Shown here: piece by piece, positions 6,661 through 12,869 of the stretch
Layout: every line of letters starts with the position of its first letter
How positions within the stretch are numbered: position 1 is the stretch's first letter
Assembly (NCBI GenBank): GCA_902785445.1
Contig: CACZYN010000023.1
Span: 1 to 13,193, forward strand
Reading direction: 5' to 3'
DNA: 13,193 nucleotides
From: an uncultured Anaerovibrio sp.
GTDB taxonomy: Bacteria > Bacillota > Negativicutes > Selenomonadales > Selenomonadaceae
Program-made: the position numbers and the translations under genes
The notes under the pieces: model-generated
Told to the model about the DNA's origin: nothing
The model's input: the letters and a program-made list of their open reading frames with translations, nothing else
Databases searched by the model: none

Positions 6661-7331
6661 GTATTTTGCCTAGCAATACAGTCGGTTTTATTGCATTGCT
6701 CACAATTATGTTTTGGTTTACCCTCTGGACAGTTTTCTTCCTTTTTATATAAGCCGATTATAGCTGTGATTGATTTTCTTGGTTCCAGCATTAAGGATTC
6801 AGTAAGTGTAATGCCGATTTTTTCTCCCTGGGCTGCTTTTAGCATTTCTGGTTGCTGTTCTATTGGCCAATCACCATATCCGGGACTGAAACGCCACTTC
6901 ATGTTATAGCCCTTTCGGCTGACTTGTTCGTTTATGGCTTTTTCCATTAAGTCAGCACTTTGTTCCACAGCGGTGGTAGCTGCTGCATCCAACATCAGTG
7001 AAAGACTATATTTTCCTTCCTTAAATAGATCGGTTATTTTGTTTTCAATCTCTGTACCCACTGTGGAGGAAAGAAGAATTACTTTTTCACAACCAGTAAG
7101 GTGTTTTTTTATGGATTCCCCCTGTAATATGAAAGGAGGAGATGTATTTATCTGTTGAGTATTATCATTGTAATCATATATGTCCCAAATGCCAGTTGGA
7201 TTGATTATAAGTCGGGCCAGTTCGCAGGCCTCATCCACAATTTCTTCATTGAAATCTGAATTTCTCAATCCAGCGTAGCGTTTAGTTTCTTTTTTATCTA
7301 TTTCAAAAAATGGTGAATTGAAAATTGGCAT
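6651..7331 (-). CDS. Free-standing methionine synthase reactivation (activation-domain) protein
   Basis: This 226-residue protein resembles the C-terminal AdoMet-binding domain of MetH, which remethylates cobalamin that has been oxidised to cob(II)alamin. The key segment is RFSPGYGDWPIEQQ (147-160). Arg147, Gly151 and Tyr152 match the RxxxGY AdoMet-binding motif. LMLDAAATTAVEQSADLMEK and LTESLMLEPRKSITAIIGL also fit the family. The C-terminal tail is cysteine-rich, with Cys201, 210, 213, 218 and 225 spaced like a possible metal or cluster site; short Cys tails of this kind occur in stand-alone members. It needs an external electron donor, not seen here. The ATG has AGAGGTG 7 bases upstream. 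It is the first gene of the pair reading toward metH, which lacks exactly this domain. Confidence 0.88.
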   Translation of the reverse strand: MPIFNSPFFEIDKKETKRYAGLRNSDFNEEIVDEACELARLIINPTGIWDIYDYNDNTQQINTSPPFILQGESIKKHLTGCEKVILLSSTVGTEIENKITDLFKEGKYSLSLMLDAAATTAVEQSADLMEKAINEQVSRKGYNMKWRFSPGYGDWPIEQQPEMLKAAQGEKIGITLTESLMLEPRKSITAIIGLYKKEENCPEGKPKHNCEQCNKTDCIARQNTCK

Positions 7332-7355
7332 AGTATCACCTCTATATTTTCAAAA

Positions 7356-7371
7356 TGTTTCACGTGAAACA
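7356..7371. promoter_or_regulatory. parS site (second copy)
   Basis: An exact TGTTTCACGTGAAACA palindrome, identical to the one at 3904-3919. It lies in the 168-base divergent spacer between the MetH reactivation gene and parA, about 25 bases before the start codon of the former. Confidence 0.95.
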
Positions 7372-7376
7372 ATAAT

Positions 7377-7405
7377 ATCATAAAATGAAGAAAATACAAA
7401 AACAA
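7377..7405 (-). promoter_or_regulatory. Predicted promoter for the MetH reactivation gene
   Basis: On the minus strand, TTGTTT (7405-7400, four of six) and TATGAT (7382-7377, five of six) are 17 bases apart. The predicted start near 7370 falls at the edge of the parS palindrome, so bound ParB could affect initiation. Confidence 0.45.
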
Positions 7406-7437
7406 TTACTTTATTTGTCGAAAAAAAAGTGTAATAA

Positions 7438-7446
7438 TGGTACAAT
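7438..7446 (+). promoter_or_regulatory. Extended -10 element upstream of parA
   Basis: TGGTACAAT has the TGn extension followed by TACAAT (five of six matches to the -10). There is no good -35 at 17 bases; TTGTCG at 7415-7420 is 20 bases away. A start near 7453 would leave a leader of about 45 bases before the parA ATG at 7500. Confidence 0.4.
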
Positions 7447-7499
7447 AGTTAAGAACAGTTAAAGTTAGTTATAAAATAAGTTATAAGGTCGGTGACTAA

Positions 7500-8258
7500 A
7501 TGGGAAAAGTAATAGCTGTAGCAAATCAAAAGGGCGGAGTAGGTAAGACCACTACATCCGTTAGTTTGAGTGCTGCTTTGGCTGAAAAGGGGAAAAAAGT
7601 ATTATTGGTGGACTGCGATCCTCAGGGAAATGCCACCAGTGGTTTTGGTATAAATAAGCAGGAGTTGGAGCATAGCATATATAATGTAGTAATCGGTGGC
7701 TGGTCCATAAAGGATATAATAATGCCAACTGAGTATAAAATTGAAATTGCTCCATCTAAAATCGATTTGGCTGGTGCCGAGGTCGAATTGGTGGATTTAT
7801 CTGAAAGAGAATATAGACTGAAGAATGCTGTTGATACGGTGAAGGACAATTATGATTATGTTATAATTGACTGTCCTCCATCATTGAGTTTTCTTACATT
7901 AAATTCTCTTGTAGCTGCGGATTCAGTATTGATTCCTTTGCAGTGTGAATTTTATGCTTTGGAAGGATTGACTCAGCTGCTAAATACCATTGATATGATA
8001 AAGGCAGATTTGAATGTGTCTTTGGAAATCGAAGGAATAGTTATGACTATGTTTGACTCCAGGACAAATCTTTCTGAGCAGGTAGAGGCAGAAGTGAGAA
8101 ATCATATCGGCGACAAGGTTTACCAAACCACTATTCCAAGAAATGTTAGACTTAGTGAAGCACCGTCCTATGGTTGTCCAATTTTTGCCTATGATCCAAA
8201 TTCCAAGGGGGCAGTTGCTTATATGAATTTGGCACAGGAGGTAATAGATAATGGCTAA
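7500..8258 (+). CDS. parA: Chromosome-partitioning ATPase ParA/Soj
   Basis: ParA is a dimerising ATPase that binds DNA without sequence preference. ParB stimulates its ATP hydrolysis, which drives origin segregation. In Bacillus the same protein (Soj) also regulates DnaA. It has 252 residues, the usual length of the small chromosomal form without an N-terminal HTH. Visible motifs: deviant Walker A KGGVGKTTT (11-19), Walker A' LLVDCDPQGNA (35-44), Walker B region VIIDCPPSLS (121-130), and C-terminal RNVRLSEAPSYG, strongly conserved in Soj proteins. The start follows AAGGTCGGTGA in the preceding 15 bases. The gene overlaps parB by 8 bases, showing translational coupling. Confidence 0.97.
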   Translation: MGKVIAVANQKGGVGKTTTSVSLSAALAEKGKKVLLVDCDPQGNATSGFGINKQELEHSIYNVVIGGWSIKDIIMPTEYKIEIAPSKIDLAGAEVELVDLSEREYRLKNAVDTVKDNYDYVIIDCPPSLSFLTLNSLVAADSVLIPLQCEFYALEGLTQLLNTIDMIKADLNVSLEIEGIVMTMFDSRTNLSEQVEAEVRNHIGDKVYQTTIPRNVRLSEAPSYGCPIFAYDPNSKGAVAYMNLAQEVIDNG

Positions 8259-9243
8259 GAAAAAGGGTGGTCTGGGAGGACTTGGACTTAAAGCGCTGGG
8301 TCTGGGAAATGATACCACAAATAATAATGAAAAGGCCTCAGCAACGAGTGCTCCAAAGGTTGATACAACAAATCCCCAGGAAATAGATATCAGTTTGATA
8401 AAAGTAAATCCTCATCAGCCAAGAAGTGAATTTGATGAGGAGGCTCTTAATGCCTTGCAGGATTCCATAAAGGAATATGGTGTTTTACAACCAGTATTGG
8501 TAAGAAAAACACCTAAAGGTTATGAACTTATAGCTGGTGAACGACGTTTGCGGGCTTCCAAGTTGGCTGGGAAAAAAACTATTCCAGCGATTATTAAGGA
8601 ATATAACGATGCCCAGATGACGGAAATTGCTCTTATTGAGAATATTCAGAGAGAAAATCTGAATCCTGTTGAAGAAGCACATGCCTATCAGCATTTGTTA
8701 TCGGACTACGGTTTGACTCAGGATATGCTTTCCAAAAAAGTTGGCCGCAGCCGTTCTCATATTGCTAACTTTTTGCGGCTTCTAAAATTGGCTCCATCCA
8801 TTCAAACCAAGTTGGTGGACAACGAAATATCTATGGGGCAGGCAAAGCCGCTTTTGGCCATTGAAGATACCATGTTGCAAGAAAAGGTTGCAGACTTTAT
8901 AATAGATAAGGATTTGTCCGTGCGCAAGGTTGAAGCCCTGGTAAAGCAGATATTGAAGCACCCGGATTATTTGGAGGAAAAGCCTGTAGATCCAAAGGGG
9001 CAGGATCCTGATGCTGCAACATTGTATATTTTAGAGGCAGAAGATAAATTAAAAATGTTCTTCGGAACACAGGTTCGTATAAAGGGTACTGGAAAAAAGA
9101 AAAAGCTGGAGATAGACTTTAGCTCCAATGAGGAATTGGAGCGGATAATTGACCTTATTAGTGAAAAGGTCCAGGATCAGGATAATGCAGCAAAGATAGC
9201 TAAATTACGGGAATTTTCAACTAAGGGTAAGTTTAGCGTATAA
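8251..9243 (+). CDS. parB: Chromosome-partitioning CTPase ParB/Spo0J
   Basis: ParB loads at parS and spreads as a CTP-dependent sliding clamp, bridging origin DNA and recruiting SMC. The 330 residues show a Lys/Gly-rich N-terminal peptide (MAKKKGGLGGLGLK) of the type that stimulates ParA; the N-terminal CTPase domain with NPHQPR (53-58), GERRLRA (96-102, C-motif 1) and ENIQR (130-134, C-motif 2); a helix-turn-helix (about 155-178, LTQDMLSKKVGRSRSHIANFLRLLKL region) for parS binding; and a C-terminal dimerisation domain with a basic KGTGKKKKLEIDF stretch. The two perfect parS sites in the window are its expected targets. It is co-transcribed with parA (8-base overlap) and followed 29 bases later by the DUF4446 gene. 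Confidence 0.97.
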   Translation: MAKKKGGLGGLGLKALGLGNDTTNNNEKASATSAPKVDTTNPQEIDISLIKVNPHQPRSEFDEEALNALQDSIKEYGVLQPVLVRKTPKGYELIAGERRLRASKLAGKKTIPAIIKEYNDAQMTEIALIENIQRENLNPVEEAHAYQHLLSDYGLTQDMLSKKVGRSRSHIANFLRLLKLAPSIQTKLVDNEISMGQAKPLLAIEDTMLQEKVADFIIDKDLSVRKVEALVKQILKHPDYLEEKPVDPKGQDPDAATLYILEAEDKLKMFFGTQVRIKGTGKKKKLEIDFSSNEELERIIDLISEKVQDQDNAAKIAKLREFSTKGKFSV

Positions 9244-9272
9244 CCAATAATTAATAATAGAGGAGTTTTTAG

Positions 9273-9779
9273 ATGGAAAACACATATATAATGAAGTTTA
9301 TTATCAATAATTTAAGCTATGTGGTAGCTGTGCTGGGTATATTAGTTATTGTAATGTACCTTCTAATGATAAATTTATTTTATAACCTTAATTATATGAA
9401 GAAACGGTATAAAAAAATGATGACCGGTGTTGATGGTGCTAACCTAGAGAGAATGATTATTGGCTGCATTGATAAAAATGAAGAAGTGGCCAATGATAAT
9501 TTGAAAATACATCAGGATATTAGTGATATTCAGGCACTTCTTCAACAGGCCATCACCAGAGTGGCTGTAGTGCGGTTCCGTGCCTTTGAAGACATGGGTA
9601 GTGACCTTAGTTATGCGGTGGCTATGCTGGATTCTGATAATAATGGCGTAGTAATGTCCAGTATTTTTGCCCGGGAGGATTCCCGTAGTTATGTAAAACC
9701 TATTACAGCTGGTAAGTCTTCTTATCCAATGACTGACGAAGAAGAAGACGCCCTGAAACAGGCCATGGCTCAGAGGTAG
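9273..9779 (+). CDS. DUF4446 family membrane-anchored protein
   Basis: This 168-residue protein has one transmembrane helix near the N-terminus (about 14-38, hydrophobic run YVVAVLGILVIVMYLLMINLF), a positively charged stretch (NYMKKRYKKMM) suggesting a cytoplasmic C-terminal part, a probable coiled coil (about 60-95) and the conserved block VRFRAFEDMGSDLSYAVAMLD, continuing NNGVVMSSIFAREDSRSY and GKSSYPMTDEEE. That block is the signature of DUF4446, a family without an established function that often follows parB in Firmicutes. AGAGGAG sits 9 bases before the ATG. It is the last gene of the parAB operon, before the terminator at 9867. A membrane link for the segregation machinery is a guess from position only. 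Confidence 0.88.
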   Translation: MENTYIMKFIINNLSYVVAVLGILVIVMYLLMINLFYNLNYMKKRYKKMMTGVDGANLERMIIGCIDKNEEVANDNLKIHQDISDIQALLQQAITRVAVVRFRAFEDMGSDLSYAVAMLDSDNNGVVMSSIFAREDSRSYVKPITAGKSSYPMTDEEEDALKQAMAQR

Positions 9780-9866
9780 TAGTTGTAGTAAATTGTTTTT
9801 CACCAATTTTTGCAATATTTGATAATATTTGAAAAACTTTTTGAGATATTTTTATTAAGGTATTGT

Positions 9867-9919
9867 GCCTTCACAGTGGGGAGCAGGCTTGTTTCCCACT
9901 GTGAAGGCTAATTTTTTTT
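9867..9919 (+). terminator. Strong rho-independent terminator of the parAB operon
   Basis: GCCTTCACAGTGGG (9867-9880) pairs with CCCACTGTGAAGGC (9895-9908), extended by GAGC/GTTT with two G-U pairs to about 18 pairs and a 6-base loop. Eight T residues follow at 9912-9919. Confidence 0.93.
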
Positions 9920-9932
9920 GTTTATCTAGGAC

Positions 9933-9961
9933 TTGAAATCACGGAAAAATCGTGATAAAAT
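9933..9961 (+). promoter_or_regulatory. Promoter for the M23 peptidase/bactofilin pair, with an inverted repeat in its spacer
   Basis: TTGAAA (9933-9938, five of six) and TAAAAT (9956-9961, five of six) are exactly 17 bases apart. The spacer contains ATCACG (9938-9943) and CGTGAT (9951-9956), perfect 6-bp arms 7 bases apart, overlapping the end of the -35 and the start of the -10. A dimeric regulator bound there would compete with RNA polymerase. The start would be near 9968, about 54 bases before the gene. Confidence 0.6.
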
Positions 9962-10021
9962 TACCAAGCTATAGAATGTTAGAGAGAAAAATGAGTGCTT
10001 TTTGAGGTATGGAGGATTGTT

Positions 10022-10957
10022 TTGGAAAGAAAAGTAGATAACACGGATAAGCGGGAATATACTATAAAGATTATACCGCATCAAGGGTCCAGTGTTCATA
10101 GCATCCACTTGCCAATAAAGTGGATAAAGTATGCTGTCGGTTCACTGTTGGCAGTTGTACTTTTGCTGGCTGGTGCCTTTAGTTATTCGGTATATAGCAG
10201 TTATTCTCTGAGAAATGAAGCCTCGCAGATTGAGAAATTGAAAGAAGCCAACACCCAACAGCAGGAACAGTTGCTGGAATTATCCAAGAAGGCTAACAGC
10301 CTGCAAAGTGAAGTGGATCAGCTGGAACAGATTGAGAAGGAAGTGCGTCAGCTGACAGGTGTTGAAGAAGAAGCTGGCAATAATAGTCAGGAAAGTAATA
10401 GTGAGGTTAAGCACAACGGTCAAGGTGGTCCAGTAAAAAATTTAGATATTCAGGACGTAAGCCTGGCCCTTAGTGATGTGGAAAAGCGAGTTGCTGACCG
10501 TAAGAATAGCTTGACTCGGTTAAGAGATGCCTTGCGTGAAAAGCAGCAGATTATTGAGATGCAGGAAAGTATCTCTGCATCCACTCCTTCCATTTGGCCT
10601 ACTTCAGGTGATGTTAGCTCGCCATATGGCCTGAGATGGGGCGGCAGTGATTTTCATCCAGGAATGGATATAGCCAACGATGTAGGAACTCCGATTGTGG
10701 CCACAGCTGATGGTGTTGTTACCACTGCAGGATATAATTCTGGTGGCTATGGAAATATGGTTGATATTGACCATGGCAATGGTTATACTACAAGATATGG
10801 TCATATGTCTTCAGTAGTGGTAAGTGCTGGTCAGACTGTAAAGCGTGGTCAGATTATCGGCTATATGGGTAGTACTGGATTCAGTACTGGACCGCATCTC
10901 CATTATGAAATCCGTGTTCATGGTGAACTGGTTAATCCAGCAGGTTATATGAGATAA
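10022..10957 (+). CDS. Membrane-anchored M23 (LytM-type) peptidoglycan endopeptidase
   Basis: The protein has 311 residues when started at TTG 10022. That start is chosen because GGAGG at 10011-10015 is 6 bases before it; the in-frame GTG at 9995 lacks a ribosome-binding site. Domains: a cytoplasmic N-terminus, one transmembrane helix (about 34-58), a coiled coil rich in Gln, Glu and Leu (about 65-115), an acidic/Asn linker, a second helical stretch (about 145-185) and a C-terminal M23 domain (about 190-311). Zinc-site residues are visible as HPGMD (His212, Asp216) and HLH (His292, His294), with His261 in RYGHMS, so it looks catalytically intact. It would cut peptide crosslinks in peptidoglycan outside the membrane. 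The bactofilin gene begins 10 bases later. Confidence 0.92.
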   Translation: MERKVDNTDKREYTIKIIPHQGSSVHSIHLPIKWIKYAVGSLLAVVLLLAGAFSYSVYSSYSLRNEASQIEKLKEANTQQQEQLLELSKKANSLQSEVDQLEQIEKEVRQLTGVEEEAGNNSQESNSEVKHNGQGGPVKNLDIQDVSLALSDVEKRVADRKNSLTRLRDALREKQQIIEMQESISASTPSIWPTSGDVSSPYGLRWGGSDFHPGMDIANDVGTPIVATADGVVTTAGYNSGGYGNMVDIDHGNGYTTRYGHMSSVVVSAGQTVKRGQIIGYMGSTGFSTGPHLHYEIRVHGELVNPAGYMR

Positions 10958-10967
10958 GGTGGAACTT

Positions 10968-11354
10968 ATGTTTGGTGTAGTAAAGAAGTCTATAGATAAT
11001 TCGATGAGCAATGATATTGAGACGGTGATTGGCAGTAATACTGTAATAAAGGGCGAAATCAACGGCAGCGGCAGTCTGCGGGTTGATGGCGTCGTTGAAG
11101 GCGGTATTTCTGTTACCGGTAATGTAGTTATTGGTGAATCTGGTCGGATAAATGGTGATGTTGCTGCAGGCGAGATGATTGTATCTGGTCAGGTTGAGGG
11201 TAATGTTACCACGGAAAATTGCTTGTCTATATTTTCAACCGGTCAGGTTATTGGCGATGTTAAGGTGGGCAGCCTGCGTATAGATGAGGGCGGCATGCTG
11301 AAGGGTCGCAGTGAGATGACACCAAAGTCACAGACTTCTTTTAGTGAAGATTAA
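10968..11354 (+). CDS. Bactofilin (polymer-forming cytoskeletal protein)
   Basis: Bactofilins are small beta-helical proteins that polymerise without nucleotide and position cell-wall enzymes. This one has 128 residues. Residues about 18-115 show the repeating short beta-strand pattern with Gly turns and hydrophobic core positions, for example TVIKGEINGSGSLRVDGVVEG, then NVVIGESGRINGDV and QVEGNVT. Short disordered ends flank it, the last being KSQTSFSED. The ATG at 10968 is chosen over an in-frame GTG at 10959 because AAGGTGG lies just before it and would overlap the GTG. It is tightly linked to the upstream M23 peptidase, a pairing also known from other bacteria where bactofilin and an M23 enzyme act together in cell shape. 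Confidence 0.92.
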   Translation: MFGVVKKSIDNSMSNDIETVIGSNTVIKGEINGSGSLRVDGVVEGGISVTGNVVIGESGRINGDVAAGEMIVSGQVEGNVTTENCLSIFSTGQVIGDVKVGSLRIDEGGMLKGRSEMTPKSQTSFSED

Positions 11355-11367
11355 TTCTGGAATATAT

Positions 11368-11398
11368 AAAGCAGATGCGATTTGCATCTGCTTTTTTA
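11368..11398 (+). terminator. Rho-independent terminator after the bactofilin gene
   Basis: AAAGCAGATGC (11368-11378) pairs with GCATCTGCTTT (11384-11394) around the loop GATTT, and T residues continue to 11397. The 11-bp stem lies 13 bases after the bactofilin stop codon. Confidence 0.9.
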
Positions 11399-11762
11399 TT
11401 GTATACCGTAATACTATACAATACATAAAACTTATAACAAATCATATATAACGCATTGTTCCCTAGTAAAATAAAGGGTTTAAGTTTTTGTATACATAAT
11501 ATAATTAATATTGATGAATATATAAGGATAAATATTGTATAAATATTCATAGATTAGTGGTATAATAATCTCATAATATGGATTGTATCAGCAATTTTAT
11601 CAATAAAATATGAATATTTACATTGACAATAGGTATAATAATACATATAATGTTATTTGCGGTTTATACATTATATGGATACAAATGTATTGTATAAATG
11701 GATTATATATTACTATATGTGTTGTTTTTATAATAATATAGGATAATTAGAGGAGAGTTACG
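11399..11762. other. AT-rich non-coding region upstream of glutamate synthase genes
   Basis: No plausible gene is seen. Composition is strikingly AT-rich, with many TGTATA/TATACA words. Items visible: an extended -10 TGGTATAAT at 11558-11566 with TTGTAT at 11535-11540 (20-base gap); TGTATAAATATTCA at 11536-11549, one mismatch from an ArgR-type box TGAATWWWWATTCA; the consensus promoter at 11623-11651; and the inverted repeat TTTATACA (11663-11670) / TGTATAAA (11691-11698), which would lie at the very 5' end of the mRNA. AGAGGAGAG before 11763 is the ribosome-binding site. Confidence 0.6.
11623..11651 (+). promoter_or_regulatory. Full-consensus vegetative promoter for the glutamate synthase operon
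   Basis: TTGACA (11623-11628), a 17-base spacer and TATAAT (11646-11651) match the consensus at all twelve positions. Transcription would start near 11658, giving a leader of about 105 bases. Confidence 0.85.
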
Positions 11763-12869
11763 ATGTGTAGAATTGGTTCAATTAAAAGTAAAATCCCTGT
11801 ACATCCATCCAAGGCATTGCATTTAATGCTTCCTCAGCAGGAGGGACATGATAATTCAGGCTTTGCAATGGTGATGCAGGATTTATATGGGACATTTACC
11901 GACTATAAAGATAAACCCCTCCTGTCTATGGCTTGTACCCAACGTGGTAATCAGCTGGTAGAGGAGTACATGGACGCCCATAACTTTACCCAGCTGGCTG
12001 AATGGATACCTATACCAAATAAGCAGCCGAATTTGGATATTCAGGCTATGCCTTATTATATTTTCCGTAATTACGATGTGCCGGAGCATTACAATGAGTT
12101 ATCCGAAAAGGAACGGGAGGATTTGCTCCTGGATACCCGTCTGGCGCTCAGAAAAATCCTTGAAGAGGCTGGTGAGGGCTTTGTATATTCCTTTTGGCCA
12201 GATGTACTTACTTTGAAGGAAATCGGCGATCCTCGGGATATAGCTACCTATTTTCATCTTTGGGAGGACAGTGGCTGCCTCTTGGCAAAGAATATTGTGG
12301 TTCAGTGCCGTCAGAATACCAATTATGATATTGTGCGTTATGCGGCCCATCCATTCTTTTTACAGGGGTATACTCTTTGTGCTAATGGGGAAAATACATT
12401 TTACACCAAAAACAAGGAATTTCAGAAGTCCTTACATAGAGGATATATCGGTTTTGAATCTGATTCCCAGTGCTTCCTCTATACTCTGCACTATGTCCTG
12501 CATGAGCTGAAATGGCCAATGAACTACTATAAGCATGTTATTACTCCTCTTCCTTTCGAAGAAATCGAAGAAAGGGAGGATAGGGATGTGCTGATGGCCA
12601 TCCGGCAGTCTCTGGCTCATTTGGAGATTAATGGTCCTAACACTATTATTGCCACATTACCGGATAACCGTATGATTACTTGTTGTGATTCCAAAAAATT
12701 GCGGCCAGTAGTTTTGGGGCAAACTGAGGATATGGTAGCCATTTCCTCGGAGGTTTGCGGTCTCAATGAAATCATGCCTGAGCGGGACAAGGAACAGGAT
12801 ATTTATCCAAATGAACGGGAAATTATTGTTATTAATGATGAATTGGAGGTACAGAGATGGAAGCAGTAA
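11763..12869 (+). CDS. Archaeal-type glutamate synthase, class II glutamine amidotransferase subunit
   Basis: This subunit would hydrolyse glutamine and pass ammonia to the synthase subunit, which makes glutamate from 2-oxoglutarate. The 368 residues start MCRIGSIKSK, placing the N-terminal nucleophile Cys2 directly after the initiator Met, as in class II (Ntn) amidotransferases. HPSKALHLMLPQQEGHDNSGFAMVM (14-38 region) is typical of the separate amidotransferase subunit. CANGENTFYTKN (206-217) corresponds to the NGE oxyanion/substrate segment and SDS (233-235) to the conserved SDSE-like segment. It is a single domain, not the N-terminal part of a ~1,500-residue GltB. AGAGGAGAG precedes the ATG. 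It overlaps the next gene by 13 bases, and both are read from the promoter at 11623. Confidence 0.88.
   Translation: MCRIGSIKSKIPVHPSKALHLMLPQQEGHDNSGFAMVMQDLYGTFTDYKDKPLLSMACTQRGNQLVEEYMDAHNFTQLAEWIPIPNKQPNLDIQAMPYYIFRNYDVPEHYNELSEKEREDLLLDTRLALRKILEEAGEGFVYSFWPDVLTLKEIGDPRDIATYFHLWEDSGCLLAKNIVVQCRQNTNYDIVRYAAHPFFLQGYTLCANGENTFYTKNKEFQKSLHRGYIGFESDSQCFLYTLHYVLHELKWPMNYYKHVITPLPFEEIEEREDRDVLMAIRQSLAHLEINGPNTIIATLPDNRMITCCDSKKLRPVVLGQTEDMVAISSEVCGLNEIMPERDKEQDIYPNEREIIVINDELEVQRWKQ

Noticed and set aside
6381..6752. 123-codon frame on the plus strand between metH and the reactivation gene
   Set aside because: It crosses the structured element and runs antisense into the reactivation gene. Composition is not protein-like.
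9814..9832. Two direct copies of AATATTTGA ten bases apart after the DUF4446 gene
   Set aside because: Short AT-only repeats in a very AT-rich spacer are expected by chance; no promoter or other element accompanies them.
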